From: Enterococcus sp.
Lineage (GTDB): Bacteria > Bacillota > Bacilli > Lactobacillales > Enterococcaceae
Assembly (NCBI RefSeq): GCF_022711995.1
Contig: NZ_JALAHI010000041.1
Coordinates: 1 to 64,000 of the forward strand
DNA length: 64,000 bases
Direction of reading: 5' to 3'
Part shown: positions 16,789-25,207 of the stretch, one piece after another
Layout: each line of letters begins with the position of its first letter
Numbering within the stretch: the stretch's first letter is position 1
Translations under genes and position numbers: made by a program
The notes under the pieces: generated by a model
Told to the model about the DNA's origin: nothing
What the model saw: only the letters and a program-made list of their open reading frames with translations
Database searches by the model: none

Positions 16789-18047
16789 TCTCCTGATCCT
16801 TCTTTCAAAATTTTATCGCCTTGTTGTTGGGCATTTTTCAAGGCATCTTTGGCAGTTGTTTTTCCTGAGAAAACATTTTCAAGTTGTGGTACAAGGGCTA
16901 ATTTTTCAACATCTGAATACCCCATAACCGTTGGACGAATTTTAGCAAAATTCATGGTTTCTACAAATGCTTTGTATTTGTCATTTTCAGTAAAGTAAGG
17001 ATCTTGTGCGGCTTTTTTATTGGCTGGTAACCAAGTAGAAATTTTCGCGAATTCGACACCAATATCTGGGTTGGTTGTCCACCATTTAATAAAGTCCCAA
17101 GCGCCTTCTTGGTTTTTCGCTGCTTTAGGAATCACTAACCCGAAACCACCGGTCAATGCCCCTTTGTCCCCATTTGGTCCAGTTACTGGAGGAACTACCC
17201 CATAATCCAAGCCATCCACTTTGTCGTAGTCCGCCAATGCCCAAGGTCCGTTGTACGTCATTGCCACTTTACCTGCAGCAAAAGCATCTGAACCATCATT
17301 GAATCCTTGTTGGTAAACTTTTGCTTGATTCATTAATTGATCCCAGAAATCAAGCACTTTCATACCCGCTTCTGAATTGAAAGCAGTGGCAGTATTGTCT
17401 GCATTTAGCATCGTACCACCGGCTTGTTGCAACCACATATTGAACAAACCAACATCATCCAATGAAAAGCCCGCTTGGACTAATGTATTGCCGTCCCATT
17501 TCGTCGTTTTCTTCGCCACATCTAACAATTCATCCCAGGTTTTTGGTGGTTCAACCCCTGCTTCTTTCAACAACGTTTTATTGTAAAAGATCGAACGGTT
17601 ATCTACTAAAAGTGGAATTCCGTATTGTTTATTGTCATATTGCATTTCTTTGACTGTTTCTTCATAAAAATCGTCCATACTGATGTTATCTTTTTTGATT
17701 AGGTCATCTAAATCCAATAGGGCATTTTTTTGCGCATACATTGCTGTATTGACACGATCCCACATGATCACATCAGGAATTTCGCCACCGGCCATCCCAG
17801 TGAGTAATTTTTCTTCCACGTTATCTTGCACTTTGTAAGTGACTTCATACTTATCTTGGCTGTCATTGTATTTGTCGATCAATTGGTTGAGCTGGTCAAC
17901 TTGATCTCCACTCCAAGAGCCCCAGAAAGTGATTTTTTGTTTGCCGTTATCACTACTTGCCTGCTCCTTGCTGCCGCCGCAGGCCCCTAGCACTGTCATT
18001 GCAGCAATCAGCAGTAATCCTTTAATTACATTTTTCATAACATTCAT
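16785..18047 (-). CDS. ABC importer sugar-binding lipoprotein (alpha-mannooligosaccharide candidate)
   Basis: 420-residue solute-binding lipoprotein with signal peptide and lipobox (MTVLGAC). The mature N-terminus KITFWGSWSGDQVDQLNQLI is typical of family-1 oligosaccharide binders, and FAAGKVAMTYNGPWALADYD is the ligand-cleft region. GGAGG precedes the first ATG. It sits after the two permease genes and directly before GH76, so the ligand is inferred to be alpha-1,6-mannooligosaccharide. Confidence 0.92.
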   Translation of the reverse strand: MNVMKNVIKGLLLIAAMTVLGACGGSKEQASSDNGKQKITFWGSWSGDQVDQLNQLIDKYNDSQDKYEVTYKVQDNVEEKLLTGMAGGEIPDVIMWDRVNTAMYAQKNALLDLDDLIKKDNISMDDFYEETVKEMQYDNKQYGIPLLVDNRSIFYNKTLLKEAGVEPPKTWDELLDVAKKTTKWDGNTLVQAGFSLDDVGLFNMWLQQAGGTMLNADNTATAFNSEAGMKVLDFWDQLMNQAKVYQQGFNDGSDAFAAGKVAMTYNGPWALADYDKVDGLDYGVVPPVTGPNGDKGALTGGFGLVIPKAAKNQEGAWDFIKWWTTNPDIGVEFAKISTWLPANKKAAQDPYFTENDKYKAFVETMNFAKIRPTVMGYSDVEKLALVPQLENVFSGKTTAKDALKNAQQQGDKILKEGSGE

Positions 18048-18058
18048 TCCTCCATTTT

Positions 18059-18925
18059 TTATTTGATGCCGGCATCCGCCATGCCTTGTACATAGTTTCG
18101 TTGTGCAAAAATGAATAATACCAATACTGGTAGTGTTGCCAGAATCGTTCCTGCCATCAAAGGCCCATAATTCGTGTTGTAATTGTATTGGAAAGCGGCC
18201 AGCCCGACTTGAACCGTTTTCATCTCATCTGCATTTAAGACGATCATTGGCCACATAAAGGCATTCCAACCAGCTTGGAAAGTCATGATACCAAGTGTCG
18301 TCAATGCAGGTTTTGCTAGGGGGAAATAGACATTCCAGAAAATCTTGAACTCACTCGCACCATCGATTCGGGCACTTTCCCCCAATTCTTTCGGCAGTTG
18401 TTCAAAGAACTGTTTCATAAAGAAAATTGAGAAAGCCCCTGCCGCTCCGGGAAGCAAGATCGCCCAATAGGAGTTGATCAACCCTAGACCGCCGGTACCG
18501 GTCAGATCATTCCCACCGGCTAAAGGAAAGCCGCGAAGGACGATAAACGTTGGAATCATCGTCACAATACTAGGAACCATCATGGATGCCAAGAAAACAA
18601 GAAAGATCGGTTTTTTGCCTTTGAATTTCAACTGTCCAAAGGAATAACCCGCTAGAGAGCCAAAAAATAAGTTTGTCGCTACACCTCCAAGTGCCAAAAT
18701 CAATGAATTTTTTAAGTAGTTTAAGAAAGGCATTGTTTCAAAAACTTCTTTATAGTGATCCCATGTAAAATGACTTGGTATCAATTGCATTGAACCACTT
18801 AATATCTCACTATCTGATTTAAAGGATGTGGATAAAGTCCAGAGAAACGGCAGAACCGTTGTCAAACTGATCAGAATCACTAAGCAATACCAGATAAAGG
18901 TCCGCATGTGTTTTGTTTTAGCCAT
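18059..18925 (-). CDS. ABC importer permease (MalG class)
   Basis: 288-residue membrane permease with six predicted spans. The EAA-type loop reads ELGESARIDGASEFKIFWNV. The ending VQGMADAGIK is typical of MalG/UgpE proteins. It follows the first permease by 13 bases and precedes the binding-protein gene by 11, all in one leftward operon. No ATPase gene is nearby, so a shared ATPase is expected. Confidence 0.92.
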   Translation of the reverse strand: MAKTKHMRTFIWYCLVILISLTTVLPFLWTLSTSFKSDSEILSGSMQLIPSHFTWDHYKEVFETMPFLNYLKNSLILALGGVATNLFFGSLAGYSFGQLKFKGKKPIFLVFLASMMVPSIVTMIPTFIVLRGFPLAGGNDLTGTGGLGLINSYWAILLPGAAGAFSIFFMKQFFEQLPKELGESARIDGASEFKIFWNVYFPLAKPALTTLGIMTFQAGWNAFMWPMIVLNADEMKTVQVGLAAFQYNYNTNYGPLMAGTILATLPVLVLFIFAQRNYVQGMADAGIK

Positions 18926-18938
18926 CGTTCTTTCTCCT

Positions 18939-19829
18939 TTAGTTCGTCTCTGTGTTTGTCAGACGCATATTTACAAGTGAAAAGATAAAAATGATCAGGA
19001 ACAAGATAAATGAAAGTGCCGACGCATACCCCATTTCCAGTCCGCCAAATCCTTTGTTGTAGATATAATAAACCAGTGTAATCGTAGAATTTCCCGGACC
19101 TCCTTGGGTCAGCATATACGCTTGGTCGAAAACTTGAAAAGCACCAATGATCAATTGTGTACTAACTAAAAATGTCGTTTTAGATAACTGAGGCCAGGTG
19201 ATGTTCTTGAATTTTTGCCAAGCATTTGCCCCTTCAATATCGGCTGCTTCATAGAGTGCAGGATTGATTCCTTGTAAGCCAGCCAAGAAAATCATCATGT
19301 TCCCACCAAAGCTCATCCAAACACTCATGATGACGATTGCGGTCATCGCCCAATTTGAACTATACAGCCATGCTGGACCATTGATACCGATCAAACCAAG
19401 CAATTGATTCAATAATCCATATTGGGGATTCAATAACCAATACCAGATAGTTGCTGTGGCTACCGATGAACATAAGACCGGCAAGTAAAAAAATGTTCGG
19501 AAAAGACTTGTGGTCTTCATTTTGCGATTTAGCAGCATAGCTGCCGCAAGCGATACGACTAATCCCAATGGAACATACAATAATGTATACACGATGGTAT
19601 TCTTTAAAGAAATGAAGAAATATTCATCTTGAAAGATCCGTGTAAAATTCTTTAAGCCAACCCAATGAGGACTTTCGATGATCGTGTAATCGGTAAAACT
19701 ATAAAAAAGTGCCATCACTATTGGGACGATCGCAAAAACAATCAGTAAAAGAACAGGAATCAAAATGAACACATAGGCGATGTTCTGTTGTTCATTGATG
19801 CCTCTCTTTTTCTTTTTTACTAATTCCAA
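18939..19829 (-). CDS. ABC importer permease (MalF class)
   Basis: About 296-residue permease, first gene of the mannan operon. I chose the TTG at 19829 (MELVKKKKRGINEQQNIAY) because GGGGG lies 8 bases upstream; the in-frame ATG at 19865 falls inside an AT-rich operator region and lacks a ribosome site. The ATPase-contact loop is YEAADIEGANAWQKFKNITW. The rare TTG start may lower translation of the first subunit. Confidence 0.9.
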   Translation of the reverse strand: MELVKKKKRGINEQQNIAYVFILIPVLLLIVFAIVPIVMALFYSFTDYTIIESPHWVGLKNFTRIFQDEYFFISLKNTIVYTLLYVPLGLVVSLAAAMLLNRKMKTTSLFRTFFYLPVLCSSVATATIWYWLLNPQYGLLNQLLGLIGINGPAWLYSSNWAMTAIVIMSVWMSFGGNMMIFLAGLQGINPALYEAADIEGANAWQKFKNITWPQLSKTTFLVSTQLIIGAFQVFDQAYMLTQGGPGNSTITLVYYIYNKGFGGLEMGYASALSFILFLIIFIFSLVNMRLTNTETN

Positions 19830-19842
19830 AATGGTAACCCCC

Positions 19843-19992
19843 TTATTAAATATAATATAAAACAATTTAATATATTAAATATCTTTACAACCGAATTATA
19901 TACAATTGAAATACCCATGTCAACGGTTTCAAGGAAATAAATTTTAAGGAAATTGCTTGCTTTATTAATATAATATATTTAATATATATATA
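19843..19992. promoter_or_regulatory. AT-rich palindromic operators between divergent promoters
   Basis: Three related sites are seen: TTATTAAATATAATATAA at 19843-19860, the perfect palindrome ATTTAATATATTAAAT at 19865-19880, and a longer TAATATA-rich site at about 19972-19992. They bracket the gap between the importer operon and the GntR-type regulator, which is the natural candidate to bind them and to control itself. Confidence 0.6.
19918..19932 (-). promoter_or_regulatory. cre box (CcpA site) of the mannan operon
   Basis: Minus strand TTGAAACCGTTGACA matches WTGNAANCGNWNNCW at every position and lies between two of the AT-rich operators. Confidence 0.7.
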
Positions 19993-20030
19993 AATAGATC
20001 TTTTATTTATTGAGAAATGGAGGCGCATGC

Positions 20031-21125
20031 ATGAGTAAACCCTTATATCAAACAATTTATGAAGAGCTGAAGCACCAGATAGAATCTGGCTTGGTAGCGG
20101 TCAATGATACATTACCAACGGAAAAAGATTTATCCGCTACCTATAGTGTCAGCACGATTACTGTAAAAAAAGCCTTGGACTTGTTAAAAGAAGATGGCTA
20201 TATCGTCAGAAAACCGCGGAAAGGTTCTGTCGTAGTGATGAATAAAAAAGCCGAAATCGTGCCCAATAAACAGATTTTCGGCTTGGTCATTACGAATTTC
20301 ACCGACTTTTTCGGCTCCCAGATCCTGCGTACCATCTTGGAAACAAATGCCGGAGATATCAACTTTATCGTCAAAATCAGTTATGGTGATCCCAACAAAG
20401 AAAACCATTTGATCCAAGAGCTGATCGAGATGGGGATCCAAGGCTTGATTTTGTTACCTACTTCATCGGAATATACTTCTCCTAAAATATTGGAATTGAT
20501 TTCTAAAAACTTTCCGATCGTGGTTCTTGACCGGATGATGGCTAACCTGCCAATCTGTAGTGTCCAGACGGACAGCTTTATTGCAGCCAAAGAATTAACC
20601 AATTATCTCTTCACAAGAAAGCATGAAAAAATCGGCTTGATTACTTCAGATAGCAGTGTGTCAACCATTGATGAACGGGTCAACGGCTTTTTATCTGCTC
20701 ACGTCGATGCCAATCGTGCCGTTAGTCAAACCCAGATTCTTTCACGCATCGATTCGGTGGTTCCTAGCTCTTCCCGTAGCATTGACGAAGACGTTGCGCT
20801 GATTGTCGAATTTCTTCAAAACAATCCCGAGATGACTGCACTTTTCACTACTGAATACAACATTGCTTTACTGGCAAAAAGTGCCATCGAAACATTGGGA
20901 AAACAAGTGCCGCAAGATTACTCAGTGGTCTGTTTCGATCATCCGACGGTCAATATTTTTGACTTGAATGCATTTATCTTCACTCATATCGAGCAAGATC
21001 AAACGGCCATCGGCAAACACGCCATCGAGCTTTTGCAAACAAAAATCGCTCATCCGGATACAATCGAAAAGATCAATCTTGGCTACCGCTTGATTGAAGG
21101 CGATTCCGTCCTACCTAAGCTATAA
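20031..21125 (+). CDS. GntR-type regulator with LacI-like sensor domain (AraR-like)
   Basis: 364-residue hybrid regulator. Residues 1-70 are a GntR winged helix (LYQTIYEELKHQIESG, TLPTEKDLSATYSVSTITV). From about 85 onward it is a LacI/periplasmic-binding-like domain (FGLVITNFTDFFGSQILRTI, and IVVLDRMM). This is the AraR-type architecture. GGAGG stands 7 bases before the ATG at 20031; an earlier in-frame ATG at 20010 is less likely. It is divergent from the mannan operon and most likely represses it until a mannose-containing inducer appears. Confidence 0.9.
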   Translation: MSKPLYQTIYEELKHQIESGLVAVNDTLPTEKDLSATYSVSTITVKKALDLLKEDGYIVRKPRKGSVVVMNKKAEIVPNKQIFGLVITNFTDFFGSQILRTILETNAGDINFIVKISYGDPNKENHLIQELIEMGIQGLILLPTSSEYTSPKILELISKNFPIVVLDRMMANLPICSVQTDSFIAAKELTNYLFTRKHEKIGLITSDSSVSTIDERVNGFLSAHVDANRAVSQTQILSRIDSVVPSSSRSIDEDVALIVEFLQNNPEMTALFTTEYNIALLAKSAIETLGKQVPQDYSVVCFDHPTVNIFDLNAFIFTHIEQDQTAIGKHAIELLQTKIAHPDTIEKINLGYRLIEGDSVLPKL

Positions 21126-21153
21126 TTATTGGAGATCTTACCCATAACGGATA

Positions 21154-21210
21154 AAAAAACACACCTCTCTTCTGACTCCTTAAAAGAATCAGAAAAGAGG
21201 TGTGTTTCTT
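21154..21210. terminator. Bidirectional terminator between regulator and ribokinase genes
   Basis: Arms AAACACACCTCT and AGAGGTGTGTTT with an extended inner pairing (CTGA/TCAG) and flanking A- and T-runs. It separates two convergent genes. Confidence 0.85.
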
Positions 21211-21253
21211 AATTGGAACTGTGGAACTGTTTTATCTGCGGTTAAAACCCCTG

Positions 21254-22162
21254 CTAGTGCTCACTGGCGATGACTGCTGCTCTAGTAGGCATACCCGTTT
21301 GTGCACCTAATTTTTGCACCGAAAGGCCTGCCCCGCGATTGGCTAAAATGACCGCTTCTTTAAAGGACATGCCCTCGCTTAATGCGGCTGCTAAAATGCC
21401 ATTGAAGGTATCTCCTGCTCCGGTCGTATCAACTACTGGCACTTTGCTTGATGGAACCGTCACGAGTTTGTCGGATTCAACGAAGCTGACTCCTTGACTC
21501 CCCCGCGTCACGATCAATCTAGTAGTGTGGGTTTGTTGCCAGGCAAGGATCGTTTCCTCCATTTCAGCTTCTGGAATTAGTTCTTTGCCAATCAATGCAG
21601 CAAACTCGGTTTCATTGGGCGTTAAGATATCGACATCAGGCAATAATTCTCCAACAATGTCATGATACGGCGCCGGATTCAGCAGTGTCGTTACCCCATT
21701 TTCTTTTGCAAGCTGCAACGCATACTGAAGTGTCTCCACCGGAATCTCGATTTGTACTAGCAAGACATCACTTTCTATGATCTGATGGGCTACCTGATCG
21801 ACATACTCACGATCCACCAGTTCATTGGCACCGGAGATCACCGTGATACAATTATCTTGCGGTAACTTAAAGATGCTTGCGATCCCTGTAAAAATATTTT
21901 TTTCTTGTGCCACTGAACGGACATCCAGCTGCTCTTCACTTAAATGTTGATACACTTTTTCACCAAATGTATCTTGACCAATCTTTCCGAGAAATGTCGT
22001 CTTGCCGCCAAAACGGGCTGCCGCCACGGCTTGATTGGCTCCTTTTCCACCGACGAAATAATCGATTTGATCTCCGATGATCGTCTCCCCAACTTTTGGC
22101 ATTCGCCCAGTCGTAATAACGATATCCATATTCACACTGCCCAAAACTGCTATCTTACCCAC
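21254..22162 (-). CDS. rbsK: Ribokinase
   Basis: 302-residue PfkB-family kinase. Substrate motif FVGGKGANQAVAAARFGG is near residue 35, and the anion hole and catalytic Asp are in VDTTGAGDTFNGILAAAL near 245. It makes ribose 5-phosphate from ribose. The start codon is GTG, with AGGTG five bases before it that overlaps the GNAT gene end. It is the last gene of the nucleoside operon, where it would phosphorylate ribose released by the nucleoside hydrolase. A related PfkB sugar or nucleoside kinase role is possible but less likely. Confidence 0.9.
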   Translation of the reverse strand: MGKIAVLGSVNMDIVITTGRMPKVGETIIGDQIDYFVGGKGANQAVAAARFGGKTTFLGKIGQDTFGEKVYQHLSEEQLDVRSVAQEKNIFTGIASIFKLPQDNCITVISGANELVDREYVDQVAHQIIESDVLLVQIEIPVETLQYALQLAKENGVTTLLNPAPYHDIVGELLPDVDILTPNETEFAALIGKELIPEAEMEETILAWQQTHTTRLIVTRGSQGVSFVESDKLVTVPSSKVPVVDTTGAGDTFNGILAAALSEGMSFKEAVILANRGAGLSVQKLGAQTGMPTRAAVIASEH

Positions 22163-22166
22163 TTAA

Positions 22167-22667
22167 TCACCTATTTCTTTTGTATATATAAAATGGGCCA
22201 AACGGTTCGCGACCCGTAATAGAAGTTGTATCAATCACCGAAAAACCAGCTTTTTCAAATAAATGCTGCATCGGTTTATTCGTATGGTTGGTCAGAGAAT
22301 AAATCACATCCCCAGATTCACAAAAATCCTTTAGACAGCTCTCTAGCCAAGTAGTGCCAAAACCGTTCCCCATTTTCGATGCTTTTGTCACTAATCTGTG
22401 GATACATTTTGTATGTCCATTATACCCATGACTTTCTTCGCTTTCCAATGATTCCGAACAAAGAGTTCCTGTACTAACGATTTCGCCTGCTTCATTTTTA
22501 TAGATCAGCAACTGTCTTTGAACAATGTCTCTTTCAATGATTTCCTTATTGGGGTAGTCATCCGTCCATTGACCAATCCCTTGGGTCTGCATCGTTCTTT
22601 TCGCCTCAACAAATAACTGCCAAATTTCCGCTAATTCTTCTTTGCGGGCATATACTAACTTTCCCAT
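22167..22667 (-). CDS. GNAT-family N-acetyltransferase
   Basis: About 166-residue acetyltransferase. The acetyl-CoA loop appears as MGNGFGTTWLESCLKDF, and the C-terminal strand-helix as THTNKPMQHLFEKAGFSVID in outline. The ATG at 22667 is one base past the permease stop; no strong ribosome site is seen, so translation is probably coupled. It lies between the transporter and ribokinase genes of the nucleoside operon. Its acceptor is unknown; a link to nucleoside or amine metabolism is only positional. Confidence 0.8.
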   Translation of the reverse strand: MGKLVYARKEELAEIWQLFVEAKRTMQTQGIGQWTDDYPNKEIIERDIVQRQLLIYKNEAGEIVSTGTLCSESLESEESHGYNGHTKCIHRLVTKASKMGNGFGTTWLESCLKDFCESGDVIYSLTNHTNKPMQHLFEKAGFSVIDTTSITGREPFGPFYIYKRNR

Positions 22668-22671
22668 TGCT

Positions 22672-24042
22672 TTAATAAGGCAGAAGTAGTAAGGACAACA
22701 CAACCACCAAGATAATTCCTACGATGGTCGGGACACTGGTCCGTTTCAGCAAACGAACAGGACTGACACCAATCGATGAAGAAACAATCATGACCACTGC
22801 GGCCACTGGTGAAATCGTCCGGGCTAAGTTGGCAATCATTTGCATTGGCAACGCAATCAAAATACCATCGATACCGGCTTTTTGAGCAATGTTAGGGATC
22901 AGTTCGATCACTGCGTAGAACATCGCTAATCCGCCACCACTCAAAATACCAAATAATGCTGTTGCACCACTAAAGATCAATGTTGTTAACACACCGGCAG
23001 ATTGAGAGTTTTCAACCGCACTCATCAAGGAATCGATCACGCCAAGACTTTGAATCGCAGTGGTGAATAAAGAACCCCCAACTACCAACATTACAACTTG
23101 ACTAAACCCTTGCCCCATTCCTTTAAATAATTCAACGGCACTTTCTTGGGCAATCTTGAATGATTTCTTACGGAACCCTTCAATAATCAAAGAAATAAAG
23201 AACGAGATCATCGTCAAGACAAAAATATCCATTGTCACATTCTCTCTAAAAATCCCGATAATTCCCACAATGATGATCAAAAGTAATGGCAACAATGGCA
23301 AAATTGCGTAAAAGGTCGGCACGACTTTTTCATCGGCTGCCCGTTCCACTTCTTTCATCTCAACAAAGGCATCGGCACCTTCTTTTTTATCGCAATAGGT
23401 TTGCCAAAAATAATGGACAACAGCCAAAATCAGCAAGGTTGGAATGGAGACTTTCGCATGATACAGCACATAAGTTAACACATTGTAATCCAATGTTTGG
23501 GCAGCGATCACATTGTCCGCCCCTAATGGCGTTGGCATGATGGTGGCAGTCATTGCAATGACACCAGCTGCCGTCATGGAAGAAATTCCGATACCTTGTA
23601 AGAGAGGATACAAAATAGCCATCAAAATAATTGCTAAACTAGAGGCACTCGGCACAACAAGAGACATCAAATTTCCTAACAAGAAAACGATTGGAATAAA
23701 CAGCGCTTTCGATTTGATTTTCGTCATTGGTTTCACTAAAATATTGACTGCCTTTTGGTTGGCACCAATCAAGTTCATATAGCCGGAATAACCAAATAAA
23801 ATCATGATTACCAATCCAGCAGAACTAACTTGAGAGATGATCGTATCTTTCAGTTTTAAAAAGATATCAAAAAAGGCTAAACCGGTTCCTTCACCTTCGG
23901 GATAGAGAGGATTTCCTAATGCCACCGATGCACACAACAAGACAATCGCGCCAATAATCAAAATGAGCGCTGGATTATAACTTTTAATAATAAAATAACC
24001 GACAATTCCTAAAACAACCAAAACTAAAATTGCTTGAATCAT
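22672..24042 (-). CDS. DcuC-type (C4-dicarboxylate carrier family) membrane transporter
   Basis: 456-residue protein with about 12 membrane segments. The fold and motifs (SLVVPSASSLAIILMAILYP, ATIMPTPLGADNVIAAQ, ILSGGGLAMFYAVIELIPNI) match the DcuC/anaerobic dicarboxylate carrier family. Its position, 11 bases after a nucleoside hydrolase and before ribokinase, argues that it carries a nucleoside or a breakdown product rather than a dicarboxylate. A perfect GGAGGGG site precedes the ATG. Confidence 0.82.
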   Translation of the reverse strand: MIQAILVLVVLGIVGYFIIKSYNPALILIIGAIVLLCASVALGNPLYPEGEGTGLAFFDIFLKLKDTIISQVSSAGLVIMILFGYSGYMNLIGANQKAVNILVKPMTKIKSKALFIPIVFLLGNLMSLVVPSASSLAIILMAILYPLLQGIGISSMTAAGVIAMTATIMPTPLGADNVIAAQTLDYNVLTYVLYHAKVSIPTLLILAVVHYFWQTYCDKKEGADAFVEMKEVERAADEKVVPTFYAILPLLPLLLIIIVGIIGIFRENVTMDIFVLTMISFFISLIIEGFRKKSFKIAQESAVELFKGMGQGFSQVVMLVVGGSLFTTAIQSLGVIDSLMSAVENSQSAGVLTTLIFSGATALFGILSGGGLAMFYAVIELIPNIAQKAGIDGILIALPMQMIANLARTISPVAAVVMIVSSSIGVSPVRLLKRTSVPTIVGIILVVVLSLLLLPY

Positions 24043-24053
24043 TTTTTCCCCTC

Positions 24054-24971
24054 CTATTTACACTGGCTGATCGCTTGTAAAAACCAGTCCTTGAATTTGT
24101 CTTCATCAACATCGACACAAACTCGGCAATTCTTGTCTTTCCCCAATTTATTGTTCAAATCAATGATAGTTGCGCCAGCAGTGTATTCACCTGCTGTTTC
24201 TACTGCCACAAAAGTTTCTTTGATGTCAAACATTTCCGGACAAAGCACATAGGCTAATGCACAACTGTCGTACATTTTTAACCCAGTACCAAAACTTCCT
24301 CCTCGGTATTTTTTGAAAAGGTGGTACATCATATCTCCGGTTTGATTCATGTCTTTGATTTTTTCACTGTCTTCTGGATAGACCAGTGCTTTTAATCCGA
24401 CATCCAATGGTGCGACTGCGATTGAAAGTCCACTTTCAAAAACGATTTTGGCCGCTTCTGGATCAATCGCGATATTAAACTCTGATAAAATGCCAAAGTT
24501 TCCTCTGCCTAAGGCACCACCCATTAACACCAATTCTTCAATTCTTTCTTTGACTTCAGGATACGTTTTGAGCAATAGTGCAATATTGGTCAGTGGGCCA
24601 ATTGCAATGATCGTCATCTTTTCTCCAGAAGCCATTAATGTGCGATGCATGGCTTCAACGGCGGTCTCTTCCAGTAGGTACTCGCGATTGGGTGCAGGAA
24701 ACTCATACCCCGCCATTCCGGTCACACCATGAACATCACTGGCATCTTTTACCTCACGAAGCAAAGGTCCATCTGCCCCTTGTGCCACCGGAATGTTCAT
24801 ATCCCAGAATGTCAGCAATTTCAATATGTTTTCCGTCACATAATGGATGCCGACATTCCCAGCAACCGTCGTGATCAATTTCACGTCTAACTGATCACTG
24901 AACAAGCCAATGCCTAATGCTACTGCATCATCAATCCCCGGATCCGTATCAATAATCACTGCTTTTTTCAT
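24054..24971 (-). CDS. Nucleoside hydrolase (inosine/uridine-preferring type)
   Basis: 305-residue calcium-dependent nucleoside hydrolase. The metal motif DTDPGIDDAVAL starts at residue 8; other family marks are IAIGPLTNIALLLKTYP, LVLMGGALGRGNFG and YDSCALAYVLCPEMF. It splits ribonucleosides into base and ribose in the cytoplasm. First gene of an operon whose promoter is overlapped by two perfect LacI-type operators. The exact base preference cannot be read from the sequence. Confidence 0.92.
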   Translation of the reverse strand: MKKAVIIDTDPGIDDAVALGIGLFSDQLDVKLITTVAGNVGIHYVTENILKLLTFWDMNIPVAQGADGPLLREVKDASDVHGVTGMAGYEFPAPNREYLLEETAVEAMHRTLMASGEKMTIIAIGPLTNIALLLKTYPEVKERIEELVLMGGALGRGNFGILSEFNIAIDPEAAKIVFESGLSIAVAPLDVGLKALVYPEDSEKIKDMNQTGDMMYHLFKKYRGGSFGTGLKMYDSCALAYVLCPEMFDIKETFVAVETAGEYTAGATIIDLNNKLGKDKNCRVCVDVDEDKFKDWFLQAISQCK

Positions 24972-24992
24972 AAGTAAACCCCTTTCTTTTTA

Positions 24993-25010
24993 TGATAAAA
25001 CGTTTTATCA
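24993..25010. promoter_or_regulatory. LacI-type operator 1 (perfect 18-bp palindrome)
   Basis: TGATAAAACGTTTTATCA, with the central CG step typical of LacI-family operators. It lies in the leader of the nucleoside hydrolase gene, exactly 40 bp from an identical copy. Confidence 0.75.
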
Positions 25011-25032
25011 AATAACCAAAAAGAAAAACGCT

Positions 25033-25050
25033 TGATAAAACGTTTTATCA
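25033..25050. promoter_or_regulatory. LacI-type operator 2 (identical 18-bp palindrome)
   Basis: Second copy of TGATAAAACGTTTTATCA, 13 bases downstream of the -10 element, where a bound repressor would block transcription start. Confidence 0.75.
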
Positions 25051-25063
25051 TTTGTTCCCCCAA

Positions 25064-25092
25064 AGAATACCATTTATGTAAAGCGCTGTCAA
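25064..25092 (-). promoter_or_regulatory. Promoter of the nucleoside operon
   Basis: Minus strand TTGACA (25087-25092) and TATTCT (25064-25069) are spaced by exactly 17 bases. A cre-like GCGCTTTACA overlaps the spacer. Confidence 0.7.
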
Positions 25093-25136
25093 TCAAGAAT
25101 TTCAAAATTCCTTCTTGAAGGAAACTGTCAGAGGGT

Positions 25137-25201
25137 GACCCAAGCAATCGTCTGCTAGCGAAGGACCTAGTCATGGATTAAGGCTGCCGATTGTTTGGGT
25201 C
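25137..25201. other. Long-armed hairpin after the LacI gene
   Basis: GACCCAAGCAATCG pairs with CGATTGTTTGGGTC around a 37-base loop, 7 bases past the LacI-gene stop. No T-run follows on either strand, so it may be an RNA-processing or 3'-stability structure rather than a simple terminator. Confidence 0.45.
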
Positions 25202-25207
25202 GCTTGT

